Shown piece by piece: positions 13,146-24,025 of a stretch of DNA of 64,000 bases (positions are counted from its first letter, which is position 1; every line of letters begins with the position of its first letter). Location of the stretch: positions 9,813,428 through 9,877,427 of the forward strand of contig NC_083658.1 of NCBI RefSeq assembly GCF_963576545.1, written 5' to 3'. The notes beneath the pieces were generated by a model, which saw only the letters and a program-made list of their open reading frames with translations, had not been told where the DNA came from and ran no database searches. The stretch comes from Limanda limanda (lineage: Eukaryota; Chordata; Actinopteri; Pleuronectiformes; Pleuronectidae). Made by a program: the position numbers and the translations under genes.

Positions 13146-16100
13146 TAATGCTCAGTGCATCATGGGAGTTTCTGCAGCGGTATAGATCTATGGCAGCGCA
13201 ACTTAGCTTCACTGATATTACTGTGGAATGGAATTCGATGACTTGGCGTACTGACCTCACTTTGACGCCAACTACTCTTGTCAGCGATATTACTCCAGTA
13301 GATTTTTCTCCCCAGATTTACACTCTCTTACACTCAGCTTCCTATGGACCAGTTCGCACTCCTGTGATCAGAGGAATGTGAATTTAACGATCACTGCCAT
13401 TTCAAACCATGATTTAATTACTCCGACTCTACATGCTTTACATGGGCAGGGGTATTGTAATTGGTGGCATCTGTCTGTTCAGGCATCTAGAACTCAATTC
13501 AGTTAATGCTACATTTTATATTGAGTTCAATATTGTGTTGATTGCTTAACAGACCTCAGAAATATCCCTCATGCCGTGTATGAAAGTGTCACCACCAGTA
13601 AATTAATCTAAGATAAATTCAAGCCACACATGTGAACAATAATAAACCTGATTCAGTTTCAGATCATGAATAACATTGATTCAAAAACAGAAACTTTTGT
13701 AGTTTGAGATTAAAAGCTGCGGCCAGCATCACAGCCCATTCCAAACTGTCAGCTTTAGAACGGCCACTGCACCACTGAAGTCTCTTGATGCTGTGAAGGA
13801 ATCAATGTTCAGTCTTCGATGCGGCGTTGTTATGAGATATAATGCAATAGGATTCAAATAATTGTGTTTGCAGCCAATTCATTCTTACAGAATTGTGTGG
13901 TGTGAGCTGTTTTCCGAGTGGGGAAGCCTTTGAACCACTGTTTCAGCATCAGGAGACACGAAAGTTTCCCCCCCAAACTCAGGCTAATGAAACCATTTTT
14001 AGAGGAGTCAGCAGCTCCTGGAGGCTTAGTGAGACAGGTTTTATGAACTGTTAAATAATCTGCTCTCACATCGTACTGCTGGGTTTCTCTGCTCAGATAA
14101 TATATCATATAAGTAATAACAACACTCTCATCTGTCAGGGGCAGACTGGGACAATAATTTAGTCCGGGAATTCGACTCATTTCAAGGCCTCACTGCAAAG
14201 CAAAGGATCAGACCTCTAATTTTGTAGGCTAACCCAATTTGGGTTACATCACTGCCCACTGTCATCTTTGCCAAGTGCCATAAGAATCTCCATTTCTGTT
14301 GCGACAACCAAAACAGTCAAAATATGACACTTCCAAGTGCTTTTTTACTTTTTCAAATTCAGATTGTCCTGATATTGTCTGGGTGAAAATCTGAGGTTGT
14401 GAAGTAAATTTAGTCTGTGGAAACAGCTTGTTTCTCAATGACAGTCTGTTACTTTGTTGCTTATTTTTGTTGTAGAACTATTTAAGAAGGGCTCACTAAT
14501 GAGAAGAAGAAAAAAAGTAACTCCAGAGCATTACGACAGGTCAAGCAAATAGATCCAATCCTAACTGGCAGGCCTGCAACAGGCGCTGCACTAGTCCAAG
14601 CAAATTCCAAAAGTTGAAGATTCTCTAAGGCCACACCCTTTAGAAACTGTCTCTGGAAGGTCCCTTGAATAAAAGCAATTTCAAGTACTATTCATGACAT
14701 TTTCTTGGCCGAGTCCCATTGAAAGTTTGTTCATTCAGAATAAAACCTGGGATCTATGACGGGAAGCTGGCTTTGACTCCTGTAGCTACAGACTATTGCA
14801 AGAGTATTAGAGACATGCTGATAGATGAATAAACTACTTGCACATTCGAAATATAGAGAAATAGAGCTAATAGTATTATATAGAGAAAATAGGTAATTAT
14901 TTTGAGGTTATTATATAAGTGATACATTAGATGTTTGTCCTGGGCACTTATACTCCTTCAGCCAAGAAAGAGTGCAGCCAGGTGAAGATTTCCAGGATGC
15001 ATAAGATGCAGGAGAGAGGCAGAGAAGACTGACGCCACAAAATTAAGGAGAGATCTGCTGTCTTGATAAAGTATTCTATATGTTTTAGTGAGGTCCATTT
15101 TTGTCATTTGTGTCATTAAAAGATGGTGTAAAAGTCCCTGCACACCCGATTTTCAGCTCTATTTGAGGTCTGTCATCCTCAACACGCAGGAATCCTGATG
15201 TGAGTCATTCCAAACAGTAAAACATTTCTGCTGCATAAGAGCTGAAAGTCCAAAACATCTCTTTCCGTCCTTCACCAATGAAAAGCTTCATCATCCTTCC
15301 ATTATTTCAGCAGCATCCAAACACTGTTGCCCCCTCTGATGGAGTTCCGCACTCTCCTTTTTTTTCTCCACAGCACATAACCCCCTCCCAAATCCACTTT
15401 AGGCCATACATAATCATAGGCAACACCGAAGTAACGGGGAAATTTGTGCTGACGTGCCAGGAAAGCAGGGGGGGGCGAGAGCAACGAGTGGAGAATTCCG
15501 ATGGCAGAGGGTCCATGGGAAATAAATGCTGACTGAAGTGGTAGCAGAGGAAGAATTGCACTCCGGGGACACTGCTTTAAGCGAGAAAACAACAAAGTAG
15601 GGCTAATAATAAAAAGTGCACTGGTTTATCATTTGGGTTGTTATATGACAGGGCTATCAGACATCCTGTGGGAGGAGTTTCATTACAAGTTTTTGGGTTG
15701 AAAACACTATATATCCGCTTGGTCGGAGTGGGACGATCCTTATCTGTTAGAATTTTTTTTGGACCGTTATTACTGCATCACACAGGAGAAATGTGTAATT
15801 AATTCCACATAGAGATGACCTTTCTCGTTGTTTTAGACACAGTTATGGTTGTGAAGTGCGTGTGTTTTATATCAAACAGATTGTGGGTCTTACCTTGTAC
15901 AAAACCTTCAACAGTAACAGACAGTTAATTGGGCTCCTGTGTGTCTTTGTGGCTGTTTGGCAGCTGGAGCTCTTGGACCGAGCGCATTGCGACGTACAAT
16001 CGGGGGGGAAGCGATTACATCTCATGGGGTCTGACGTGACAAGAGTCCTTCCTGGCGTGTGCCAAATCACACCAATGCATTGGCTAAATGAGCTCATAAA

Positions 16101-16350
16101 ATGTGTAACAGCGTCGAAAGCAACTTCTTCTTCACTGTTACTAGAGCAAATCTGCTTGTTTGGAATGGTGTGTTTGTTTGGCCTGTGTACAGTCCTTTGG
16201 CTATCTGTCTATAATGAAATATAATTCTAATAAGGGTGAAATAATACACTGAAAACTGATTTGGGGAAAAAGTTCTCTCTGTAAACTTGTCGAAGCTTTC
16301 TCTCTTATAACAGGCACTTGTGATTTCACTGTTTTTTTGTGTAATTCCAG
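13146..16350. other. Intergenic or intronic DNA, no gene recognised
   Basis: AT-rich, with short ORFs lacking known motifs. It may be intron or upstream flank of the candidate exon cluster that begins at 16351, but no further exon could be supported. Confidence 0.4.
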
Positions 16351-16506
16351 GAGAAGGAGCAGCAGTCCAAGCTCAAAGACCTTCAGAGAGAGCTGGGACG
16401 TTTTATAGAGGAGATGACTCGCTTGGAAAGAAAAATAGAAGACACCAGGGACGACATAAGTAGAGAGATGGAATCTATGCACAACCAAAATGTCCATGCA
16501 CTCAAT
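16351..16506 (+). CDS. Candidate coiled-coil exon of an unidentified gene
   Basis: A polypyrimidine/AG acceptor (GTAATTCCAG, ending at 16350) precedes an open 52-codon stretch rich in Glu, Lys, Arg and Leu with clear heptad character; residues 9-27 read KDLQRELGRFIEEMTRLER. A possible donor (GTACGG) follows at 16507, keeping phase 0. An earlier GTAGAG at 16459 is an alternative end. The composition and the acceptor suggest a real coding exon. I do not recognise the protein. The surrounding reading frame continues to 16731, but its later part looks non-coding. Confidence 0.45.
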
Positions 16507-16612
16507 GTACGGAAAAGATACGTGGATGCTGCTTATATACATTATGTATTTGCTCCTCAGGATATCTTCATAACCATTCCATGTATATTCCTATTCATGG
16601 GCATTGATTCAG

Positions 16613-16648
16613 GAGTTGATGACCCTAATGGAACTGCTGATGGAGCAG
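16613..16648 (+). CDS. Candidate 36-nt microexon of an unidentified gene
   Basis: It is flanked by an AG (TTGATTCAG, ending at 16612) and a donor-like GTCAGT at 16649. In phase 0 it encodes ELMTLMELLMEQ, an acidic amphipathic helix that would extend the coiled coil encoded at 16351-16506. It is short and could be chance; the support is matching phase and helical character with its neighbour. Confidence 0.3.
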
Positions 16649-16982
16649 GTCAGTGGCATAGGGAGCTGATATTTTACAAGCTAGAAAAGAGTGAAGTGAC
16701 AAAATGCTCAAAGTATTTCTCTCCTGGATAAAATGTGGGAATTCCTGGAATATTTTCCCATTTTTAGACAGAGGGCGAACTGATCATGTCTGACATGTAT
16801 TTTATATGGTGCAAAGTGTCCATGTGGGACCAAAGCTCCTGTTTAATTTCATGAAAATCTTAAAGATTGCCTGCACCAATGTCTGGAAAGAGGTCTTGAA
16901 AACAGAGGAAATGTTTAGGGCTTCTGTAGACTGAGGTAAAAGAGCACTGCCTATAGAGCTATACACTTTATTTATTTTTATC

Positions 16983-17062
16983 AATCAATCATTCACATTT
17001 TATCTTTACAGCCCATATTCATAAATCTCATTTTGTGCTATAGAGCTTAACAAGGTGCATGT
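16983..17062. repeat. Teleost SINE-like dispersed repeat, copy 2
   Basis: AGCCCATATTCATAAATCTC followed by GAGCTTAACAAGGTGCA matches the copies at 3203 and 43421. Short fragment. Confidence 0.6.
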
Positions 17063-17695
17063 AATTGAATTAATTGTAATTCAAGTGTGTGGCAGTGGTG
17101 CTTGCCATGGGGCTCTCCCACACACAGCCAAAGACGGAAGTGTTTCTTAACATACTTTATTGATCCACCACACACATGTGAACAAACATAAACTTAACAT
17201 AAAGTGACTAGATTTGCAGCTTAAGCATTAAGACCCCAAGGAACCATATCAACTTGTGGTAAAATGGGAATAATATGTCTCCTTTAAATAAAGTTTAGTT
17301 AAACTAAAGATTGTTTCATAAATCTGATTGAATTTGTGCTCATTAATAGATAAAAGTGATAAAGAGCTGAAATAATTTTAAATGGTGTTTTTTAAATAAT
17401 TATTACATTATTTTCCTGGCGCAAAAGGGTGAATGAAAAACAAAATAAACAAATATCGGTATCAGCTATCGGCTAGATTGTTGTTTTAAACATCAGTATC
17501 GGCCGAGAACTACCATATCGGTGTATCCCTAAATTATTTGCATGTAAGTTGAAGCTGCTTGTCGACTCCTGGCAGAAAATGTACAGAGACAGTTACTGAA
17601 GTGAGGTTGATCAGATCACATTTTGAAAACTGATTTGAGTCTCTCTGTCAACAGCAGCAGTGTTGTATTACTACTTATAAAAATGCACAGCAGAG

Positions 17696-17796
17696 GACAT
17701 TGGAGACCCCCGGCTGTATGAGGACTCTCTCTGGCTGCGTGACGCCTTGGCCAGAGACTTCAGTGACAAAGAGACATCCTATAAACATTCAACATG
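17696..17796 (+). CDS. Candidate coding exon of an unidentified gene
   Basis: After an AG-rich acceptor (CACAGCAGAG), one frame reads DIGDPRLYEDSLWLRDALAR and then DFSDKE, a composition typical of real protein. The 3' end is uncertain: possible GT donors lie at 17763 and 17797. The exact start is also uncertain (17694 or 17696). No family was recognised. Confidence 0.35.
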
Positions 17797-17867
17797 GTCT
17801 CATGCACTGAGCATCACCATGTGCTACACTGAATTTTGGACTATTTTTCTATTTGACACTTGCACAG

Positions 17868-17914
17868 CCTGACACTACTGAACAAAGCAATTTGGCTGAT
17901 GATGAATTTTACAG
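17868..17914 (+). CDS. Candidate 47-nt exon of an unidentified gene
   Basis: It is preceded by a pyrimidine-rich tract and CACAG (AG at 17866-17867) and followed by a strong donor, CAG|GTAAGA. One frame encodes the acidic peptide PDTTEQSNLADDEFY. The donor is near consensus, which makes this the best splice-supported small exon of the cluster, but phase compatibility with the flanking candidates is unresolved. Confidence 0.35.
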
Positions 17915-18425
17915 GTAAGAGGATGAAGCAAAGTCTAACAGTTTGTATTAATTGGTTCTTCGTAGCCAAGTGGGCCGATCAAGGCAAGTGTTGTGTTGTA
18001 TTAATCTGGATTGAGTGTGTTAATCCATGTGGCCTTTGTAAATCAATTAGAGTTGTATCCTGTATTCTTTAATGACATTTTCATGACTCAGTATTGAAAA
18101 GCCCACACTGACAATCAAGATGAAATATGCATTTTGTTTATCCATTAATTCATATTAAAAATTTCACATTTAAACCAGTTTTACTAATATAATCAAAGTA
18201 AACAAATCGTTTAAAGCATTATAAATAATCACAGAATTTTGTTTTGGTTCCAATCAGTGATTAGAAATTGTCTCTTCTTTAAATTTTGATCATGGTGCTG
18301 CACCACAATGTTGAAGTTAAGCATCAATACCACATTGTTCCTATCCTATTTGATACAGAAATTCATTGTAGCAGTAAATAATATAACAACCCTTGCATGA
18401 AATTAGCATAATTAACATTTCTGGC

Positions 18426-18470
18426 AGGCACTGACAGGTGAGGCCCTATTGAAATTGTTATTATTATTTC
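18426..18470. repeat. Fragment of a GGGCACTGACAGG-type repeat
   Basis: About 33 nt here are identical to positions around 32917-32949 in the longer copy at 32899-33235. The match stops in a TTATTATTATT run. A second piece of the same family, corresponding to the sequence next in order in the long copy, lies at about 21725-21755. Confidence 0.7.
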
Positions 18471-18665
18471 CTCAATATTAAAAACTCCATATAAAAATGA
18501 ATTAGTCATTTTTTATTGTAATTTTTATAATGAATCTATGAATCCTTTGATGCTGAGCCGTCAACCACAACTCCACTCCGGCAGTGAGAGTGTCAGTGGT
18601 CATAGATCAAAGGAATCTTTGATGTCTTCTTGTCAAGGTGACGTCTCTCTCTTATTCTCTCTCAG

Positions 18666-18701
18666 AATTGGGACATTTCCTCAAACCCTGTAAACATTGA
18701 G
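18666..18701 (+). CDS. Candidate 36-nt exon of an unidentified gene
   Basis: Acceptor TTCTCTCTCAG ends at 18665 and donor GTAGGT begins at 18702; the 12 in-frame codons read NWDISSNPVNIE. It ends 462 bp before the fumarase start codon on the same strand. It is too short to identify and could be chance, but both splice signals are good. Confidence 0.3.
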
Positions 18702-19163
18702 GTAGGTCGAAGGTTCATCCTTTGACAAAGGAAACGATTTTGTGATAACTCTACTGTGCATTGTCCTGTCACCACCAAACTTCTGTCTCATGACCAGAGT
18801 CCAAGCCTGAACAGCTCTCTTTATATTTGTCTTCACTTAATTCAAAGTTTATGAATGTAACACTTTTCTGTAAATAAGTAAATTCACCACGTGTTAAACA
18901 TCAATCAAGTCTCATACACATTCGCACATTGATCAATACATACATCAGTGTTATTATTAGGTTTCTGAGTAAATATCAGAAAATCCTTATGTCAGAAATG
19001 TCACATCTGTATCTATTCAAATGTTTATTTGTCGGGTATATCACAAGTTAGGTAAGGTTATCGACTTTTACTTTAGGAAGGATTGAACCCTGTTTTCATT
19101 TCTGATATGAAGTAATGTTATGCTGCGTTGACCTCCCCCTGCATTCACCTCTCGTGAGAAGCC

Positions 19164-20663
19164 ATGTTTCGGTCTTGGAGGAGCTTCCAGCAGTTTAACT
19201 GCAAGCTCCAGGCTTTACAAAGACTCAACGTCCGTTCCAGACGGCTCTTCTGCACCTCCAGGATGAGCTGCTCACAGTTCAGGGTGGAGCGGGACACGTT
19301 CGGTGAGCTGAAGGTCCCAGCTGACAAGTACTACGGAGCCCAGACTGTCAGATCCACCATGAACTTTAAGATCGGGGGGCCGAGTGAGAGAATGCCCCTC
19401 CAAGTGATCAAGGCCTTTGGGGTCCTGAAGAAAGCTGCTGCTGAGGTGAACAAGGACTACGGCCTCAACCCACAGGTGGCAGATGCGATCTGCCAGGCTG
19501 CAGACGAGGTGGCAGCGGGTAAGCTGGATGATCATTTCCCTCTGGTGGTGTGGCAGACTGGGTCTGGAACCCAGACCAACATGAACGTCAACGAGGTGAT
19601 CAGCAACAGGGCCATTGAGATCATGGGAGGGAAGCTGGGCTCCAAGGATCCCGTCCACCCCAACGACCACGTCAACAAGAGCCAGAGCTCCAACGACACC
19701 TTCCCCACCGCCATGCACATCGCTGCGGCCACAGAGGTCCACCATGTCCTGCTGCCCGGCCTGCAGGCTCTCCACGATGCTCTGGCTGCCAAATCCGAAG
19801 AGTTCAAAGATATCATCAAGATAGGGCGCACACACACTCAGGATGCTGTGCCGCTCTCACTGGGACAAGAGTTCAGTGGTTATGTCCAACAGGTCAAGTA
19901 CAGCATAGCGAGAGTGAAGTCCGCCATGCCCCGGGTGTATGAGCTGGCAGCAGGTGGCACAGCGGTAGGAACAGGACTAAACACCCGAATTGGCTTTGCT
20001 GAGAAAGTGGCCTCCACCGTTGCTTCTCTCACAGGCCTGCCTTTTGTGACAGCTCCCAACAAGTTTGAAGCCCTGGCGGCCAACGATGCCCTGGTGGAGC
20101 TGAGCGGAGCCCTGAACACTGTGGCTGTCAGCATGATGAAGATTGCCAACGACATCCGCTTCTTGGGTTCAGGACCCCGCTCCGGCCTCGGGGAGCTCAT
20201 CTTACCAGAGAACGAGCCGGGGAGCAGCATCATGCCGGGCAAGGTGAACCCCACCCAGTGCGAGGCCATGACCATGGTCGCAGCCCAGATTATGGGGAAT
20301 CACGTGGCGGTCACCATCGGAGGCAGCAATGGACACTTTGAGCTCAATGTCTTCAAACCCATGATCATCAAGAACGTGCTGAACTCTGCACAGCTACTGG
20401 GCAACGCATCTGTCTCCTTCACCAACAACTGCGTGGTGGGGATCCAGGCCAACACAGAGAGGATCAACAAGCTCATGAATGAGTCCCTCATGTTGGTGAC
20501 AGCACTCAACCCACACATCGGCTACGACAAAGCGGCTGCCATCGCCAAGACGGCTCACAAGAAAGGCACCACGCTGAAGGCTATGGCCATTGAGCTGGGA
20601 TACCTGACCGAGGAGCAGTTCAACCAGTGGGTGAGGCCATGTGAAATGCTGGGGCCAAAGTAA
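19164..20663 (+). CDS. fh: Fumarate hydratase, mitochondrial-type, intronless
   Basis: Class II fumarase catalyses fumarate + water to L-malate in the TCA cycle, as a homotetramer in mitochondria and also in cytosol. The 499-codon ORF spans the whole protein without interruption. Residues 1-33 form an Arg-rich, acid-poor mitochondrial presequence; Met34 ([15 protein letters not shown]) sits where the cytosolic form starts in other vertebrates. Active-site blocks are intact: [14 protein letters not shown] (133-146), [16 protein letters not shown] (165-180), [12 protein letters not shown] with catalytic-type His224 (221-232), and the superfamily signature [11 protein letters not shown] (353-363) with the catalytic-type Ser354. 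The C-terminus ends in MLGPK, as expected, and length matches the family (about 500-510 aa). Vertebrate FH genes usually have many introns, so the complete absence here indicates a retrocopy under coding constraint. Transcription is not demonstrated. A less likely alternative is that this is the only fumarase of the species. Confidence 0.96.
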   Translation: MFRSWRSFQQFNCKLQALQRLNVRSRRLFCTSRMSCSQFRVERDTFGELKVPADKYYGAQTVRSTMNFKIGGPSERMPLQVIKAFGVLKKAAAEVNKDYGLNPQVADAICQAADEVAAGKLDDHFPLVVWQTGSGTQTNMNVNEVISNRAIEIMGGKLGSKDPVHPNDHVNKSQSSNDTFPTAMHIAAATEVHHVLLPGLQALHDALAAKSEEFKDIIKIGRTHTQDAVPLSLGQEFSGYVQQVKYSIARVKSAMPRVYELAAGGTAVGTGLNTRIGFAEKVASTVASLTGLPFVTAPNKFEALAANDALVELSGALNTVAVSMMKIANDIRFLGSGPRSGLGELILPENEPGSSIMPGKVNPTQCEAMTMVAAQIMGNHVAVTIGGSNGHFELNVFKPMIIKNVLNSAQLLGNASVSFTNNCVVGIQANTERINKLMNESLMLVTALNPHIGYDKAAAIAKTAHKKGTTLKAMAIELGYLTEEQFNQWVRPCEMLGPK

Positions 20664-21724
20664 ACTCTAGAAAAACTCAGAGGACACTACTACACACAAA
20701 ATACCTACTATATAAGCTGTGAGAAGTGTTTCTGTCCGATCAACAGAACTGTCTACACAAAACCTGAACATCTCTTATTTAATACAAATTGCGAATCCTC
20801 TGCTGTTGTGATGCAGCTTCTTACCGGTGCTAATCCAGCTCACTGTCATCGAATGTGGTTGAACTAAAGCATTTTCTTACATCTATAATGACTGAGCCAC
20901 TGAGTTTTATTCAATTGGCCAAAAGTTGATAACATATGATGCAAAGACAGACAAAATGTTAAATCAAGTAGTACTCAAGTTATTTATGAATGATTTGTCA
21001 CAAATTAAGCTGTATGTCTTAAATTTTGTTTTCAGTCAGCAATGCATAACTTTTGCATAAACCCGACGATTCACATAGATACAACTGTTTCTGTAGTAAA
21101 ATGCAAATACACTGTTTGGTTCTGGTATTCGAAGTCTCACCCTGTGCCCCTCGTTTTAGATTTTACCCTCACTTCAGTTCCCTTATTGACTCTGTGCCAT
21201 CTCAAATAATTCAACATTGACTTCTGTGCCTCGTTTGTTCTGGTTTACAGTTCCTGTATCGATTGTGCAAATGCGTCAGTTCAAATGCAAATCTATATAA
21301 AAAAAATATTTTCTGGCTTTCTGACATTTTTCTTGAATTGCCCACACACACAATGAAACATTAGCCAATATGCTTGGTCATAAAGGATATATTGTTTGTA
21401 AGATAAGGAAAAACTTGACAAAATGTATCTTTTCTCAAATCCTATATTGTATACACCAGGGACGGCAACAAAATCTAATTTTATTGTATATCGATAAAAT
21501 AAGTAAATAACAAACATACACTTCCAGAGAGGGTTGTGTGAGATTTTTCTAAAAGTTTAATTTCATTTGTAAGTCGCTTTTAATGAAGTGTTGAATGTTT
21601 TATTGGAATACTGAGAAAGTTACATTTTATTATATTTTATTCGGCTTATATTATAACCCGTAATATTGCACATGTTGAAGTGAAATGAAAGCGAATTTAA
21701 TTCTTATTCTTATTATTATTGTGA

Positions 21725-21755
21725 CCAAAATGAATTGGCTTTTTGAGGGCTTTTT
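21725..21755. repeat. Fragment of a GGGCACTGACAGG-type repeat, second piece
   Basis: Shares about 25 identical bases, including GAATTGGCTTTTTGAGGG, with the copy at 32899-33235. It is preceded by a TTATTATTATT run like the one that ends the 18426-18470 fragment. Confidence 0.6.
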
Positions 21756-21813
21756 TCATGGCTGATTTGGTTTCAAGGCACACTAAACACATAGGTTTGC
21801 CTTTGAATTCTGT

Positions 21814-21835
21814 AAAAAAAAAAAAAAAAAAAAAA
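21814..21835. repeat. A22 homopolymer
   Basis: A run of 22 A, 1.15 kb after the fumarase stop codon on the same strand. It could be the remains of a retrocopy poly(A) tail, but no AATAAA sits just before it. Confidence 0.9.
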
Positions 21836-22539
21836 GAGAATCTGTTTCCCATCTTGACTGAAAGCTACAGTTCTCTTGGTCCAGTTTTCTTTTTTGGCCG
21901 TGCTCATGTCTCTCTTGGTCGCTGGCTGGAGTGGAGGAGGCCTTAGAGAAGCTTGCTCTTGGCTTTGCCAGCAACCTCTGTTGTGACCAGACTCATTACA
22001 ACTGGGATCTGGTTCAGATGTGGTAATGGCCTGCTTGCTTCCAACACCAGCGCAACCAACAATTTATTGATAATTGGACATTTTCTCACAGGCCCCACAG
22101 AGTGAGCACAGGGGCCGCTGTTTTTACTGAGCTCCAGTTTTTTTCTTCTTGCAACTGCAACATGGAATAAAATAACTTATAACTTATTTCACCTCCAGTT
22201 TAGTTGATTGATTTGATTTATTTCATCAATTTGTTTTAAATTAAATGTATGTGCTTTATTTATTTTAAGGCTTTTATATTTGCTCTTGTCTTTATGTGTC
22301 TTTCTTTTGGTGTCTTGGATTGCTTTGTATATTTTCTATACTCACTTACATTGTAAATAAGGTAAAAAAAAATAAAGGTTGAGTGTTTATTTCCGCTTAA
22401 AATGCATATGCTTGAATTGTAACGATTTTATTTATTTCTTTTTGTTTCTTTTTTTAATGGACTGGCAATAAGTCTTGTTCTCGTTTTGTCACATGTTGTT
22501 AATAAAGTTTGTTTGAAAAAAAAGAAAGAAACGCCCAAT

Positions 22540-22650
22540 GCTTAAATTCCTGGAGTAGACTTGACATGCGTGTGTATTTCTGCACTTACGTATGCAGGGG
22601 ATGCATTCATCCACAACACTGTCCGCTCCAAAATCGACCACAGGGGTGAT
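22540..22650 (+). other. Possible first (5' UTR) exon of sts
   Basis: The sts start codon is preceded by a good acceptor (TTTCCTTTAG at 23831-23840), implying an upstream non-coding exon. The best candidate end is the near-consensus donor GGTGAT|GTGAGT at 22650/22651, just after a poly(A)-signal-rich zone. The frame GDAFIHNTVRSKIDHRGD read here looks protein-like, so it could instead be a coding exon of another gene. Start is unknown; transcript data would settle it. Confidence 0.25.
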
Positions 22651-23858
22651 GTGAGTACTGTCCGTTTTTTAATGGTTTGCATGCTTCCGGGTATTACACG
22701 GAAGTCAGAAACGTGTGTATTCGTAACGCTCCGATTCCGTGGTTTTACTTCTCTTCTGTCACAAACTGTCACATCGAATGGGACATTTGTTCTGAACTGT
22801 CAGTTTATTTGCAAAGTCACGGGGCAAAGTCCATCGGGAGTTTACGCTTTAAATCCCGCTGAGACAGCATGTTCAGTCTGTACTTTTAATATTATAAGAA
22901 CAAAAATATTACGCACAATAAAGCTATTATTGTGTACTTTTCCGAAGTAATAAGTCGAAAAAGTTAAAATAAAAATGAAAGTATACTGAGAATTATAAAT
23001 AATAATATACAGTGTACGGTAGTGTATATTATGCATACTGAATATAAGAGTGAGTAATATGAAATATTGGAGTAAAATGATGCAGAAATTTGAAGTAATT
23101 ATGCACGTGAAAAAACTGACTAATATTATGGGTATTAATAATATACGTTGTATGTTTTATTTGTATGGATGTATTTCATGCAATAAATGCAGCTTAAAGT
23201 CCTTTACGTACAAAATAGATGAAAATAAAAACGTGTTAAAATGTAATTCAAAATAAGAGGGCAGATGTTAAGATAAATATAAGAGGAAGTAAAATTAGAT
23301 TGGCAAAGATGCATAAGCACACAAATAAGAAAAGTGATATCCTCTACCCTTAAGGTAACCCTCAACAAATGTATGAGCTTTCCATATGGCAGGAACAATG
23401 GTCCATTGGTTCATTTCCTACTAAAACATTAACTCGCCCTAATAAGCATTTGACACTACATACCATGTATCCCAGTTTATTTATAAGCCTGCAGGGGAAT
23501 TTCTTTTTTTCAGTGATAAGTGCCACTCTCCATAACATTTGCACCTTCGTTTTAGAGCTACATGAGCTGCATGTCAAAATACCAAAACAAACAAGTAATT
23601 CACACAAACACTCAACTAACGATCCACTTTAATATAAAACAAATTGTTGCGTAAATGAAATATACATGAATTGAATAGCTGGTATCTTGAAATATCATGG
23701 AATACCACTGTGGTGTTGCTGGTAGTCGAAAAAACAAAGAATCATGACGTGATATTGGCTGCCATAATTGAAGCAGTGGGTGTATATTGTGTATAACAGT
23801 ATATTACAACAGAGTCAACATTTGGTGTGGTTTCCTTTAGTGTTTCTGCTCCGACACC

Positions 23859-24025
23859 ATGAAGTCAACATGCCTGCCAGCCTCTCTGCTGCTGCTGCTG
23901 CTGCTGCTCTTCTTGGAGATGAGCTGTGCGTCTCCCCTGGAAAGCAACAAGCCCAACTTTGTCCTGATAATGGTGGACGACATGGGAATTGGAGACCTGG
24001 GCTGCTATGGCAATACAACACTGAG
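23859..24025 (+). CDS. sts: sts coding exon 1: signal peptide and first metal site
   Basis: The start is the ATG at 23859 (context GACACCATGA), followed by a signal peptide containing seven consecutive CTG leucine codons. It then encodes [20 protein letters not shown] with the two metal-binding aspartates. The donor is CTGAG|GTAAAA, and the codon for R56 is split across the intron. Confidence 0.92.

Larger units (their letters stand above)
20664..22540 (+). other. Downstream flank of the fumarase ORF, possible 3' UTR
   Basis: AT-rich, no ORF of note. The first AATAAA I see on this strand is near 22165; others lie near 22371 and 22500, the last followed by a GT-rich stretch (GTTTGTTTG). An uninterrupted A22 tract lies at 21814-21835. 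It is unclear whether the A tract is a retrocopy tail or an unrelated homopolymer. Confidence 0.35.

Noticed and set aside
19272..19835. 187-codon minus-strand ORF
   Set aside because: It is the antisense shadow of the GC-rich fumarase coding sequence.
19880..20275. 131-codon minus-strand ORF
   Set aside because: Also antisense of the fumarase coding sequence.
22561..22950. 129-codon plus-strand ORF upstream of sts
   Set aside because: Only its first part (to the GTGAGT donor at 22651) looks exon-like; the remainder has no motif and is better read as intron or promoter flank.
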